From an uncultured Mediterraneibacter sp. (GTDB taxonomy: Bacteria; Bacillota; Clostridia; Lachnospirales; Lachnospiraceae): a stretch of 58,728 bases of DNA. Location: NCBI GenBank assembly GCA_934309345.1, contig CAKRDD010000023.1:1-58728 (forward strand), in the 5' to 3' direction. Both the position numbers and the translations under genes were made by a program. Below are positions 17,023 to 26,456 of this stretch, piece after piece. The notes beneath the pieces were generated by a model, which had not been told where the DNA came from, did not search any database, and worked only from the letters and a program-made list of their open reading frames with translations. How positions within the stretch are numbered: the stretch's first letter is position 1; every line of letters starts with the position of its first letter.

Positions 17023-18426
17023 ATGAAAGCAGTTCTGCATTTAAAATTTATTGTACTTTACATTATCTTCGGGTTTCTGTGTGTTTTCACAACAGCAACA
17101 TTAACCACAGAACTGATCACCGAGCGTCTGGAAAAAGATACTTCACAGACATTATACAGAGAAGCGACCATGATTGCGGATAATTATCTGCCTTCCTATT
17201 TTTCAAACGAATCTTCCAGCTGGGCTGTTCATTCTCAGTTATCTGCCATGAAGACGTATCTTAATTCTTCTCTGTGGTTTGTGGAAAAAGATGGTACAAT
17301 GATCACTTCTGCCAACCTGAAGGATACTACTGCGCCACAATCAATTACTGATTTTGATCCGGCTGAGATTGGGAGCAACCAATACATGATTGGAACCTAT
17401 CATAATTATTTTCGGGAAGATATGATTACGGTAATGGCTCCTGTCACGCAGGGATTTTATACAAAGGGATATCTTATCATTCACAGCCCAGTCTCTCTGA
17501 TCAACGAAAGATGCCGCACGCTGATGGTTCCGGTCTATATTTCTCTTGGGGTTATTTTCCTGTTGTCCTTCATCTTCCTGCTCGGATTCCATTTCTTCGT
17601 CCATCGGCCATTGTTGCTGATTACAGAAGCTGCGAAGCAGTATGCCATGGGCAATCTGGATTACGAGATTCCGGTAAACAGGCATGATGAGATCGGATAT
17701 TTATCCGCATCACTGAATTATATGGCTACACAGCTGAAGGATTCTGATGATTATCAGAAAAAGATCGTAGCAAATGTATCCCACGATTTCCGTTCTCCGC
17801 TGACTTCCATCAGAGGTTATGTAGAAGCAATGGCAGACGGAACCATCCCACCGGAGCTTCATGAGAAATACTTGAATATCATTCTCTTCGAAACAGAACG
17901 ACTGACTGATCTGACAACGGATCTTCTTACCTTGAACGAATTTGATACAAAAGAGCTCCTGCTCAATAAAACTTCCTTTGATATTCAGGAAATGATCAAA
18001 CATACTGCCCAGTCTTTCGAGGGGGTCTGTACTCAGAAACATATATCCATCAAGCTCTTTCTATTGTCTGAACAGATCAACGTAATGGCAGACCGACGCA
18101 AAATCCAACAGGTTCTTTATAACCTTCTGGACAATGCGATCAAATTCAGTGAGAATGACTCTTCTATTACAGTAGAAGTAACAACAAAAAATGATAAAGT
18201 CTTTGTTTCCGTAAAGGATCACGGAATCGGAATCTCAAGAAAGGAAATCAATAAGATCTGGGAGCGTTTCTACAAATCAGATCTTTCCCGTGGAAAAGAT
18301 AAGAAAGGAACCGGACTTGGACTTTCGATCGTAAAAGAAATCATACAGGCTCACGATGAACATATCAATGTGATCAGTACAGAAGGGGTTGGCACTGAAT
18401 TTATTTTTTCTTTAAGCAAAGCTTAA
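17023..18426 (+). CDS. Sensor histidine kinase
   Basis: A 467-residue membrane kinase. It has TM1 at residues 7-28, an extracellular sensor of about 130 residues, TM2 around 168-192, a HAMP linker (HRPLLLITEAAKQYAMGNLD), the HisKA box VANVSHDFRSPLTSIRGYVE, and an ATPase domain with N box LYNLLDNAIKFSE, G1 DHGIGIS and G2 GTGLGLSIVKEI. Everything needed for activity is there. It would phosphorylate the regulator encoded just upstream. A sugar-binding lipoprotein gene lies convergently downstream, but a shared terminator separates them, so a functional link is only a possibility. Confidence 0.93.
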   Translation: MKAVLHLKFIVLYIIFGFLCVFTTATLTTELITERLEKDTSQTLYREATMIADNYLPSYFSNESSSWAVHSQLSAMKTYLNSSLWFVEKDGTMITSANLKDTTAPQSITDFDPAEIGSNQYMIGTYHNYFREDMITVMAPVTQGFYTKGYLIIHSPVSLINERCRTLMVPVYISLGVIFLLSFIFLLGFHFFVHRPLLLITEAAKQYAMGNLDYEIPVNRHDEIGYLSASLNYMATQLKDSDDYQKKIVANVSHDFRSPLTSIRGYVEAMADGTIPPELHEKYLNIILFETERLTDLTTDLLTLNEFDTKELLLNKTSFDIQEMIKHTAQSFEGVCTQKHISIKLFLLSEQINVMADRRKIQQVLYNLLDNAIKFSENDSSITVEVTTKNDKVFVSVKDHGIGISRKEINKIWERFYKSDLSRGKDKKGTGLGLSIVKEIIQAHDEHINVISTEGVGTEFIFSLSKA

Positions 18427-18445
18427 AGGACAACGTGGATAAAAT

Positions 18446-18513
18446 AAAAACATCAGGATTTATTACTTCTATACTTCTGAATTTCAGAATGAAGTATAAA
18501 CCCTGATGTTTTT
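18446..18513. terminator. Bidirectional terminator
   Basis: AAAAACATCAGG at 18446 pairs with CCTGATGTTTTT ending at 18513, and an inner stem TATACTTC/GAAGTATA extends it. A- and T-runs on both sides serve the kinase gene and the convergent lipoprotein gene. Confidence 0.85.
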
Positions 18514-18566
18514 ATTTTACCTGACAAGCTCTTTTCTTTTATGAAATCGTTCGACTTATTTTCAAC

Positions 18567-19898
18567 TTATTCGTAGAGAAACGGTGTTATCGTGTCGTCA
18601 TTCATATTGTCTGCTGTCACCCACACATATCCTGTGTTGACCTCAGCTTCATTTCCAATCTCAAGAACTGTACGTGCCGCTGCAACTACTGTCGCATATC
18701 CCATTCCAAAAGGATTCTGCACAATAAGCCCATCCACCTTTCCATCTTTCAATGCATTGACCTGATCTTTTCCTGCATCAAATCCTACTAATGTAATATG
18801 TTTTTCTGTATCGATCTGATCCAGCGTCTTAATTGCAAGCTGGGTTACTGTCTCGTTCGTAGCAATACATCCTTTTAAATCAGGATGTTTCTCCATATAA
18901 TATTGAATTGCATCTTCATCACTCATCTTTGCCGCGCCATCATTGACCTGCTGCATCTTCTCGGACAATTCATTGTCCGCTTCCTGTGCTGTCTCATTCG
19001 CACTTTCGTCTGCTGATGAAGAAGCCACATTCGATGCCGCATCTGCAATTGTCTCAGAAGCATCACCTGTTCCTGTTGTCTCTTCCTTCTTTTCTCCTGC
19101 TTCTGCAGCTGCCAGTTCTTCTGGTGTCACCCCGACCTGTTCCGCCACAATCTGTTTCTTCAACATTTCCAGCTGATCTAGATAAATTGTCTCTGCAACA
19201 GTCACATTCGGATGATTTGCTGCAAGTTCATTTTTGATGCCTGCTTCACGCTCTTTCGCAGTATCTGATACTGTATCATGCACAAGTAACAGAATCTCCC
19301 CACTGTCACCGATCTTCTCACAGAAATTCTTTGTTCCTGTTGTTGCCGCTTCGGTATTATTCGTTTTGCAAGTACTTTGGATATTCTGATAGCTGTTTCC
19401 CGAATCAAATGCTACGATCGGAATTCCATTCTCAATCGCAAGGTCAAACTGGACAGAGCATGCGCTTGCATCTACACTGGAGATTGCAATCACATCCGGA
19501 TAACGTGCAAGCTCTTCGTCCAGAATATTCACCTGCTGATCAATATTGTCATTCTCGTCCGGTGCACTGTATAATACTTTCACCTTATCATTTCCAGAAT
19601 AGCCAAGTGCTGTATTTAAGTCCGCTGCCGCCTGCTCTACACCTGCTTTCACCTGATTCCAATATGGTGTTGAAGATGCCCTTCCGATTACAGAAATATA
19701 AGTTCCAGGTTCCAGATCCAGATTGTCTACCGATGCATATGCAGAAGATTTGATCGCATCCAGATTCGCCTGGTATGCCGGTGCTTCTGTCTTATCCCCT
19801 GTAAAAACCGGATCATCTGCCTTCTTTCCGCAGCCGACTGCGAGCACCGCCATACAAAGTGCTGCCGCAATCGCTGCTCTTACATTTCGTTTCCGCAT
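18567..19898 (-). CDS. Orphan sugar-binding lipoprotein (RbsB-type fold)
   Basis: A 443-residue lipoprotein: signal peptide with lipobox LAVGC (Cys23), then two lobes of a periplasmic-binding-protein type I fold (ISVIGRASSTPYWNQVKAGV, VDASACSVQFDLAIENGIP, VGFDAGKDQVNALKDGKVDG). This family binds pentoses, hexoses or autoinducer-like sugars. No permease or ATPase gene is adjacent, so it may deliver ligand to a distant transporter or act as a sensor partner of the neighbouring kinase. Residues about 258-320 are an extra low-complexity stretch rich in A, S, E and T that interrupts the second lobe, which is unusual for the family. Confidence 0.85.
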   Translation of the reverse strand: MRKRNVRAAIAAALCMAVLAVGCGKKADDPVFTGDKTEAPAYQANLDAIKSSAYASVDNLDLEPGTYISVIGRASSTPYWNQVKAGVEQAAADLNTALGYSGNDKVKVLYSAPDENDNIDQQVNILDEELARYPDVIAISSVDASACSVQFDLAIENGIPIVAFDSGNSYQNIQSTCKTNNTEAATTGTKNFCEKIGDSGEILLLVHDTVSDTAKEREAGIKNELAANHPNVTVAETIYLDQLEMLKKQIVAEQVGVTPEELAAAEAGEKKEETTGTGDASETIADAASNVASSSADESANETAQEADNELSEKMQQVNDGAAKMSDEDAIQYYMEKHPDLKGCIATNETVTQLAIKTLDQIDTEKHITLVGFDAGKDQVNALKDGKVDGLIVQNPFGMGYATVVAAARTVLEIGNEAEVNTGYVWVTADNMNDDTITPFLYE

Positions 19899-20209
19899 AA
19901 CTTTCTCCTTCTTCTCATTTACACAATTTTATCTCTATGTTTTCTACTTTTTAACTCTCAATCCATTATGATACACGAATCCTTGAAAAATGGAAGAGAT
20001 AATTTCTTAAAATCTCGTGAATTTTCGTTTTTTTACTAATTCAGGATAGAAATCTTCTATTTTTCACGTTTATAAGTTCTATAAGACTAACTTATAAATT
20101 ACTCAAATAAATACATCAGGAACTCTTGTATATTTCCCCGTCTTGTATTAAAATGAGGATAACGAAAAGGGAAAAACCTATCGTAATCCAAAAAAGGAGG
20201 GTACATACA
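19899..20209. other. Divergent intergenic region with a perfect inverted repeat
   Basis: This 311-base AT-rich gap separates the sugar-binding gene from the ferredoxin gene. At 20069-20098 TTTATAAGTT and AACTTATAAA are perfect 10-base arms around a 10-base spacer, a likely regulator site. A possible ferredoxin -10 box TATTAA lies at 20146. I see no coding sequence. Confidence 0.5.
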
Positions 20210-20380
20210 ATGGCACACGTAATTAGTGATGAATGTGTAAGCTGTGGTACTTGCGAAGGCGAATGTCCAGTAGGCGCTATTTCTGAAGGAGATGGCAAAT
20301 ATGAGATCGATGCTGATGCTTGTGTAGATTGCGGAGCTTGTGAGGCTGCTTGTCCTACAGGCGCTATCTCTGAAGCATAA
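20210..20380 (+). CDS. 2[4Fe-4S] ferredoxin
   Basis: A 56-residue clostridial-type ferredoxin. The start ATG has AAGGAGGG upstream. Two cluster motifs are present: CVSCGTCEGECPVGAI and CVDCGACEAACPTGAI, each CxxCxxCxxxCP. It carries electrons at low potential between oxidoreductases such as pyruvate:ferredoxin oxidoreductase, hydrogenase or Rnf. It is monocistronic, with a terminator directly after it. Confidence 0.97.
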   Translation: MAHVISDECVSCGTCEGECPVGAISEGDGKYEIDADACVDCGACEAACPTGAISEA

Positions 20381-20412
20381 TTTATAAGCGCTAAGTGATC
20401 ACAAAACGCAGA

Positions 20413-20459
20413 AGTCCTGCCCGTCTGATTGATTCAGATGCGGCAGGATTTCTTTTTTT
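20413..20459 (+). terminator. Terminator of the ferredoxin gene
   Basis: TCCTGCC (20415-20421) and GGCAGGA (20442-20448) close a long hairpin followed by a run of T on the plus strand. Confidence 0.85.
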
Positions 20460-20619
20460 ACAGCTCTTTTCCTTGTGCTCCATACCTTTCTTCAATTACC
20501 ATTTTTTGCCATAATTTGACGAACGATTAGCACTCCTTTCATAATTTCTCTATGTTATAATAAATGTAGCGAAATCAGAACAGTAATCGCAATGATTCTG
20601 ACAGGAGGATAGAAAATCA

Positions 20620-21237
20620 ATGGGTGAAGCCAGATTTATGATCTCTGAAGCTGCCAAGAAAGTTCAGGTAGAATCCCATGTCTTAAGATACTGGGAAGAG
20701 GAACTTCATATTCCGATCGGACGCACAGAGATGGGACATCGATATTATACCCAGGATGATATCCAGCTCTTTTGCTGTATTAAGAAACTTAAGAATGAAG
20801 GGGTTCTGCTTCGTGATCTGAAGCCATTGATCCCAGAATTGAAATCTACACGTCAGATAATGAAACACGCTGAAAACAAGGAAAAGAATGCCATCGCCAA
20901 AACACCTGCACCTGATCTGACATCTGAGTGCAAACCGGCCACCACCGCTGCTCCGGTTGAAGTCATCACGGAAACCCAGCTGGAACATGTACGTTCACTC
21001 ATCGGAGAGGTTCTTACGGAAGTCGTTGCTGAAAATAACAAAGCATTAGAAAAAGAAATCAGCACTCAGGTCACCGCAGATGTCATACGTGAGATGGATT
21101 TTCTTTTCCAGGCAAAAGAACGGCAGGAAGAAGAACATTTTCGTAAACTGGACAGCCTGATTCGCCAGCAACAGGCGACCCGAAGGGAAAGTGTAAAGAA
21201 TAGTCCGGTACTGAGATTCAAAAAAAGATTTACATAG
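20620..21237 (+). CDS. MerR-family regulator with C-terminal coiled coil
   Basis: A 205-residue protein with CAGGAGG as ribosome site. Residues 5-75 are a MerR-type winged helix (MISEAAKKVQVESHVLRYWE, TEMGHRYYTQDDIQLFCCIK). The rest has a variable linker and a charged coiled coil (residues 120-190) that probably dimerises. There are no effector-binding cysteines. The HVLRYWEEE form of the domain is typical of MerR proteins near replication and cell-division genes in Lachnospiraceae, but the target is unknown. It is convergent with dnaB. Confidence 0.82.
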   Translation: MGEARFMISEAAKKVQVESHVLRYWEEELHIPIGRTEMGHRYYTQDDIQLFCCIKKLKNEGVLLRDLKPLIPELKSTRQIMKHAENKEKNAIAKTPAPDLTSECKPATTAAPVEVITETQLEHVRSLIGEVLTEVVAENNKALEKEISTQVTADVIREMDFLFQAKERQEEEHFRKLDSLIRQQQATRRESVKNSPVLRFKKRFT

Positions 21238-21300
21238 CATTTCTGCGATTTCTAATCGCCCACTTCACATACCGGCGGATTTATTGGATTTGTATACCGA

Positions 21301-21347
21301 AAAAGGACAGGCACTCTCCAACAAGTACCTGTCCTTTTCTTTTTTTA
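21301..21347. terminator. Shared terminator of the MerR and dnaB genes
   Basis: AAAAGGACAGG (21301-21311) pairs with CCTGTCCTTTT (21328-21338), and T-runs lie on both strands. Confidence 0.85.
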
Positions 21348-22700
21348 CATCTCCTGATCCTGCTGGCGCAGCTCGTTTCCAAAACGAGTGTACTGTGGCA
21401 TCCACGCAAGACGCACTGTACCGATCGGGCCGTTTCTCTGTTTTGCGATAATGATTTCTGCAATGTTCTTATCTTCCGTGTCAGGATTATAATAATCATC
21501 ACGATAGATAAACATACAGACATCGGCATCCTGCTCGATTGCTCCGGACTCACGGAGGTCTGAAAGCATCGGACGCTTATCCGTTCTCTGCTCAACCGCA
21601 CGGCTCAGCTGTGACAGTGCAAGCACCGGCACATTCAACTCTCTGGCAAGACCTTTCAAAGAACGGGAGATCTCAGAAATCTCCTGCTGACGGCTCTCAT
21701 TCTTTCTTGAATTGCTTCCACTCATCAACTGTAAGTAGTCGATGATGATCAGATCAAGTCCCATCTCCAGCTTGTATTTTCTACACTTTGAGCGCATCTC
21801 GGAGATCGTGATACCTGACGTATCATCAATGATCATTCTTGAAGATCCTATTGTTCCGGCTCCTTCGATCAGCTTCTCCCAATCCGTATCTGACAGATTA
21901 CCGGTTCTTAGTATCTGTGCATCAACATGGGACTCCAATGAGAACAGACGGTTTACCAACTGCTCTTTGGACATCTCGAGACTGAAGATTGCTACTGCTT
22001 TATTCTGACGAAATGCCACATGCTGTGCGATATTCAATACAAATGCGGTCTTACCCATAGAAGGACGGGCTGCGATCAGTACAAGGTCTGAGCGCTGCAG
22101 ACCGGACAGCTTATAATCAAGATCAATGAATCCTGTCGGAATTCCGGTCACGGTTCCTTTTGTCTTAGATGCACGCTCGATCACATCCAATGCATTGAGT
22201 ACAACCTGCTTGATCGGCACATACTCTTCTGAATTTCCAGTCTCTGCAAGTGCAAAAACCTGCTTCTGTGCATCTTCCAGAATCTCCTCCAATGGCTGAT
22301 TCTGCAGATAACAGGCATTTGCCGTCTCTTCATTTACTTTGATCAGACGACGCATGATCGATTTTTCACGTACAATTTCAGCATAGCTCTTGATATTCGC
22401 AGAAGTCTGTGTTCCCATCAGCAAATCTCTTGCAAACTCCATGCTGCTGATCTCCGGCGGGACATCCTTTTCTTTCAGATATTCCTGTAAGGTGATCAGA
22501 TCGACCGGTTTTCCCGCATGAAACAGTTCCACCATAGAATCAAACAAAATTCCATATGCTGTCTGATAAAAATCATCCCCTGATAATATCTCGGAGGCCA
22601 CCGTAATGGCCTCCTTGTTCATCAGCATCGCACCGAGCACTGCCTGCTCAGCCTCCGCACTGTGCGGAGGAATTCGTTTCATTGCTGCTTCCATATCCAT
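21345..22700 (-). CDS. dnaB: Replicative DNA helicase
   Basis: A 451-residue DnaB-type helicase that unwinds DNA at the replication fork. The N-terminal DnaG-binding domain spans residues 7-110. The RecA-like domain has Walker A ARPSMGKT at 211-218, Walker B LIIIDYLQLM and the arginine-finger region near the C-terminus (AKQRNGPIGTVRLAW). Length and motifs are normal. The ATG at 22700 has AAGGAG 11 bases upstream. It is the last gene of the gdpP-rplI-dnaB cluster, an order widely conserved in Firmicutes. Confidence 0.97.
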   Translation of the reverse strand: MDMEAAMKRIPPHSAEAEQAVLGAMLMNKEAITVASEILSGDDFYQTAYGILFDSMVELFHAGKPVDLITLQEYLKEKDVPPEISSMEFARDLLMGTQTSANIKSYAEIVREKSIMRRLIKVNEETANACYLQNQPLEEILEDAQKQVFALAETGNSEEYVPIKQVVLNALDVIERASKTKGTVTGIPTGFIDLDYKLSGLQRSDLVLIAARPSMGKTAFVLNIAQHVAFRQNKAVAIFSLEMSKEQLVNRLFSLESHVDAQILRTGNLSDTDWEKLIEGAGTIGSSRMIIDDTSGITISEMRSKCRKYKLEMGLDLIIIDYLQLMSGSNSRKNESRQQEISEISRSLKGLARELNVPVLALSQLSRAVEQRTDKRPMLSDLRESGAIEQDADVCMFIYRDDYYNPDTEDKNIAEIIIAKQRNGPIGTVRLAWMPQYTRFGNELRQQDQEM

Positions 22701-22715
22701 AAAGATTTCGTCTCC

Positions 22716-23165
22716 TTATGCTTCTTCCTGTACAACTACTTTCAGTTCTGCTGTAACCTGTGGATGGAGCTTTACAGACACATTGTGTGTTCCGAGTGTC
22801 TTGATCGCTTCTTTTAACTGGATCTTCTTTTTATCGATATCAAGGTTCAACTGTGCTTTTACTTCCTCTGCAATCTCTTTGCTTGATACAGAGCCGAAAG
22901 TTCTTCCACCTTCTCCGACTTTGATGTGTGTTACGATTTTAGCTTCTGCGATCTTAGCTGCAAGTTCTTTCGCTGCCTCCAGGTTCTCCTCAGCAACTTT
23001 TTTCTCGTTATTCTTCTGAAGCTTCAGATCATTCAGATTCTTTCCTGTTGCTTCCAGTCCAAGCTTCTTTGGAAGGATAAAGTTTCTTGCATATCCATCA
23101 TTTACGTTTACGATCTCTCCTTTTTTTCCAAGAGATTTTACATCCTGTAATAAAATAACTTTCAT
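22716..23165 (-). CDS. rplI: Ribosomal protein L9
   Basis: A 149-residue L9 of the large subunit. The N-terminal 23S-binding domain (VILLQDVKSLGKKGEIVNVN, GYARNFILPK) is joined by a long helix to a C-terminal domain. The ATG at 23165 follows GGAG at 10 bases; a TTG two codons earlier is rejected. It starts 2 bases after the gdpP stop, so the two are cotranslated. Confidence 0.97.
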   Translation of the reverse strand: MKVILLQDVKSLGKKGEIVNVNDGYARNFILPKKLGLEATGKNLNDLKLQKNNEKKVAEENLEAAKELAAKIAEAKIVTHIKVGEGGRTFGSVSSKEIAEEVKAQLNLDIDKKKIQLKEAIKTLGTHNVSVKLHPQVTAELKVVVQEEA

Positions 23166-23167
23166 TG

Positions 23168-25213
23168 TCAAATATCTCCTTCTTCTATCATTTTATCAAT
23201 GGTTTCTTTCAATGCACTAACTGCTTCGTGCATATTCGTATGGTCAAACTGTGCTCCCGCAGAATTAATATGACCGCCTCCACCAAGCTTCTCCGCGATG
23301 ATCTGAACATTCACCTCATCGATGGAACGCGCGCTCATATAAATCTTATTTTCATATTCCGTCAATACAAAAGAAGCCTTTATTCCGCTGATATCCAGCA
23401 ATTCATTCGCCGCCTGTGCCGCGAGTACCGTAGGACTGTCAATATCACTTGGACATACTGCGATCGCATACTCCTTACGATAAACTTCTGCATTACGGAC
23501 TGCCTCAGCCTTTGCCTGATAAGACGCCATGTCATCACGGAACATCTTACGTACACGTGTAATATCTGCTCCACATCTTCTTAAAAATGCTGCCGCTTCA
23601 AAAGTTCTCACTCCTGTGCGGTTCATAAAGTTTCTCGTATCGATCATAATTCCGGCATACATACACTCTGCCTCGAGTGCCGGGAATTTTATGTCATCTA
23701 CCATATACTGCAGAACTTCCGCGATCATCTCGCAAGTGGAGGAAGAATACGGCTCCACATAAGAAAGTACCGCATTTTCAATAATATTACTGCTCTGCCT
23801 GTGATGATCCAGAACTGCGATCATCTTTGATCTCTTCAAGAGTTCCGGACACTCTGTCATCTGTGGCTTGTTCGTATCTACCACAATGACCATTGCATTG
23901 TCATCCACATAATCCAATGCCTGCTCTGACGTAATAAAAATATCATCCTCATATGCAGGACTCTCCAGAATCTCATCATACAACGGACGGACAGATCCTG
24001 TAACTTCATTGATCACAATATGTGCCTTTTTCTCCAAACTTACTGCCGCACGGTAAATACCCATACATGCACCAAAAGAATCCGGGTCAGCAATCTTATG
24101 ACCCATAACAATAACCTTGTCTCTGGTCACAATAAACTCTCGAAGTGCCTCAGCCTTAACACGCGCCTTCACTCGTGTATTCTTCGCTGTCTGCTCCTTC
24201 TTACCACCAAAATAAGTAATTCCGTTACAGTCCTTAATAACTGCCTGATCCCCACCTCTGGCAAGTGCAAGGTCGATTGCTACACGCGCATACTGGTAAC
24301 TCAACGCATAGGTTGCCGTATTCAATCCCAAACCAATACTCAGTGTTGCAGATCTTGAATTACCGATATTAACCTGTTTTACCTCTTCCAGAAGGGAAAA
24401 CTTGTCTTCTTTCAGCTTTTTATAAGCATCCTTTCGAAGTACGATAAAATATTTATCCTTCTCCAGTTTCTTTACGATACCATCTACATCCCCAATATAC
24501 TTATTGATCTTACGGTCGATCAGTGCCACAAGAAGGGATTGTCTGACTTCCTCAACACTTTCCATAACTTCGTCATAGTTATCGATATAAATCAATCCGG
24601 CAATCATTCGCTGATCTTCATTCTCTCGGATGTAGGCATTCAGTTCTGTCACATCTCTTAAAGAAACTGCAACAAAATATTCCTGTTCTTCCGGAATCTG
24701 AAGCAGTTCCTCCTTCTCGCTGAATCCTTCCAGTGATACTTTCCGAAGCTCTGCCTGATAACTTCTTTCACGATAAGTTACTTCCAATTCTACATGATCC
24801 ACATCATTTTTTGGAAACACGCCAGGATGCAATTCCGGAATCATACGGTTCAGATAACGTTCTTTTCTCTGACCCTCTGTCAGATTCAAAAAGCAATCAT
24901 TCTTCCACAGAATCCTCCCATCCTCCAGCGCAATCGCATAGGGAATTGCCAGTTCTTTGAGCAGCCGGTTTTCAATACCTTTGTACTGTACTGAAAACTG
25001 GATCAGATCTGCCAGGATCAAAGATCTGTTATAGAAATACAGCGAAAAAGCGATTCCTACATATATAATTATGATCACTGACATCAAAAGTCCGGCTTTC
25101 TTGTCCACCATGTACATCCATACATCCATGCCGATCAAAAGAAGTGTCATGATCAGCGGCCATCGCATGTACATTCTGAGCTGTCCCTTCAGCTGCATTT
25201 TATTCCTTTTCAT
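23168..25213 (-). CDS. gdpP: Cyclic-di-AMP phosphodiesterase, GdpP/YybT type
   Basis: A 681-residue membrane protein with two N-terminal helices (residues 15-55), a PAS-like segment (YAIALEDGRILWKND), a degenerate GGDEF domain and a C-terminal DHH-DHHA1 phosphodiesterase (VMGHKIADPDSFGACMG, VIVVDTNKP, AVLDHHRQS, GGGGHINSAGAQ). It degrades c-di-AMP and so adjusts potassium balance and wall stress. Catalytic residues are present. The ATG at 25213 has GAGGT upstream, and the longer frame is rejected. Neighbours rplI and dnaB are the usual ones. Confidence 0.95.
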   Translation of the reverse strand: MKRNKMQLKGQLRMYMRWPLIMTLLLIGMDVWMYMVDKKAGLLMSVIIIIYVGIAFSLYFYNRSLILADLIQFSVQYKGIENRLLKELAIPYAIALEDGRILWKNDCFLNLTEGQRKERYLNRMIPELHPGVFPKNDVDHVELEVTYRERSYQAELRKVSLEGFSEKEELLQIPEEQEYFVAVSLRDVTELNAYIRENEDQRMIAGLIYIDNYDEVMESVEEVRQSLLVALIDRKINKYIGDVDGIVKKLEKDKYFIVLRKDAYKKLKEDKFSLLEEVKQVNIGNSRSATLSIGLGLNTATYALSYQYARVAIDLALARGGDQAVIKDCNGITYFGGKKEQTAKNTRVKARVKAEALREFIVTRDKVIVMGHKIADPDSFGACMGIYRAAVSLEKKAHIVINEVTGSVRPLYDEILESPAYEDDIFITSEQALDYVDDNAMVIVVDTNKPQMTECPELLKRSKMIAVLDHHRQSSNIIENAVLSYVEPYSSSTCEMIAEVLQYMVDDIKFPALEAECMYAGIMIDTRNFMNRTGVRTFEAAAFLRRCGADITRVRKMFRDDMASYQAKAEAVRNAEVYRKEYAIAVCPSDIDSPTVLAAQAANELLDISGIKASFVLTEYENKIYMSARSIDEVNVQIIAEKLGGGGHINSAGAQFDHTNMHEAVSALKETIDKMIEEGDI

Positions 25214-25344
25214 AACTAATACCTCACCTGGGACTACTATCAATCACCATCATCTGTGACTAATTACAATATAGCTAATCTATTATAGCATCTTTTCCCC
25301 TAAGATGCTATAGGTTGTATTATGCAAAAAACACGCAAAAATGA

Positions 25345-25396
25345 GTTAGAAAAAGCAAAAGATCGAATTTCTGAATTTCTCCAAAAATTCGATCTT
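25345..25396 (-). terminator. Terminator of the rpsF-ssb-rpsR operon
   Basis: AAGATCGAATTT (25359-25370) pairs with AAATTCGATCTT (25385-25396), followed on the minus strand by a T-rich tract. Confidence 0.85.
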
Positions 25397-25417
25397 GTTA
25401 TTAGCTAATTATCTCAA

Positions 25418-25684
25418 TTAGTCCTGAACGTAAGGCATAAGAGAAATGTGTCTAGCTCTCTTGATCGCTACTGTAAGAGCTCTCTGGTGCTTAGCACAGT
25501 TTCCTGTAATTCTTCTAGGAAGAATTTTTCCTCTTTCAGAAACATATTTCTTTAATTTTGCAACGTCCTTGTAATCGATCTCGTTGTTCTCTTTACCACA
25601 GAACACGCAAACTTTTTTTCTTCTACGAGCTGGGCCTCTTCTTTTGAATCCACCCTCTGGTCTGCTTCCTTTTTCGTAAGCCAT
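25418..25684 (-). CDS. rpsR: Ribosomal protein S18
   Basis: An 88-residue S18 of the small subunit. It shows the zinc-site type VCVFCGKENNEIDYKD and the RNA-binding core GKILPRRITGNCAKHQRALT. It forms a heterodimer with S6 on 16S rRNA. It is the third gene of the conserved rpsF-ssb-rpsR operon and is followed by a strong terminator. Confidence 0.98.
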   Translation of the reverse strand: MAYEKGSRPEGGFKRRGPARRRKKVCVFCGKENNEIDYKDVAKLKKYVSERGKILPRRITGNCAKHQRALTVAIKRARHISLMPYVQD

Positions 25685-25705
25685 GATGGTTATCTCCTTT
25701 CCGAC

Positions 25706-26152
25706 TTAGTTAAACGGTAACTCCTCATCGATACCATCCGGGATATTCATGAAGCCATCACCTGCATCTGCGCTAGGTGCCGGACTCGGTGCAGACTGAC
25801 GCTGGAAACTTGCTCTGTTAGCTTCGGCCTCGGCTCTGCTCTCTGCAAACTCCTGCTCTTCCACGATTACTTCTGTTGTGTATACTTTCACACCATCTTT
25901 GTTCGTGTAGCTTCCTGTCTGGATACGTCCGGAAATAGAGACACGCATTCCCTGATGGAAATACTTCTCAGCAAACTCTGCGGAACGTCCGAATATAACA
26001 CACGGAATAAAATCCGCTGTCGGTTCACCGTCTCTTCTGAATCTGCGATCTACAGCAAGTGTATATCTTGCAACCGCTGTAGCACTGTCTCCCTGTGAAT
26101 ATCTCACTTCTGGGTCTCTTGTTAACCGTCCTACTAAAACTACTTTATTCAT
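25706..26152 (-). CDS. ssb: Single-stranded DNA-binding protein
   Basis: A 148-residue SSB. The OB fold starts MNKVVLVGRLTRDPEVRYSQ and includes FIPCVIFGRSAEFAEKYFHQ. A flexible P/S/A-rich linker follows, and the acidic tip ends DGIDEELPFN, the protein-recruiting tail that binds replication and repair partners. It lies between rpsF and rpsR, as in most Firmicutes. Confidence 0.98.
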   Translation of the reverse strand: MNKVVLVGRLTRDPEVRYSQGDSATAVARYTLAVDRRFRRDGEPTADFIPCVIFGRSAEFAEKYFHQGMRVSISGRIQTGSYTNKDGVKVYTTEVIVEEQEFAESRAEAEANRASFQRQSAPSPAPSADAGDGFMNIPDGIDEELPFN

Positions 26153-26168
26153 ATATACCTCTTTCCGC

Positions 26169-26456
26169 TTATGCTTCCTGTTTCACGCATAAATATCTGA
26201 GTACATTGTCCATAATGCGGATACGCTGCTCTACTTCAGCTGGAACTGTACTTTCAGCCTCGAAGTGGATGAAGTAATAAAATCCTTCTTTCATTTTCTG
26301 GATCTCGTAAGCGAATCTTCTCTTGCCCCACTCATCAACGTCTGTTACATTACCGCCGAAACGAGTGATCATTGCTTTCACTTTCTCGATTACTTCTGCT
26401 CTTGCTTCGTCTTCGAGTTTTGCGCTTACAACAACAGCTAATTCATACTTATTCAT
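26169..26456 (-). CDS. rpsF: Ribosomal protein S6
   Basis: A 95-residue S6 of the small subunit (MNKYELAVVVSAKLEDEARA, VDEWGKRRFAYEIQKMKEGF). AAGGAGG precedes the ATG. It is the first gene of the operon and probably controls it through the leader just upstream, together with S18. Confidence 0.98.
   Translation of the reverse strand: MNKYELAVVVSAKLEDEARAEVIEKVKAMITRFGGNVTDVDEWGKRRFAYEIQKMKEGFYYFIHFEAESTVPAEVEQRIRIMDNVLRYLCVKQEA

Noticed and set aside
23165..25213. CRISPR arrays or tRNA/rRNA genes anywhere in the window
   Set aside because: I looked for evenly spaced repeats and for conserved tRNA and rRNA sequence on both strands and saw none; the dispersed palindromes are irregularly spaced.
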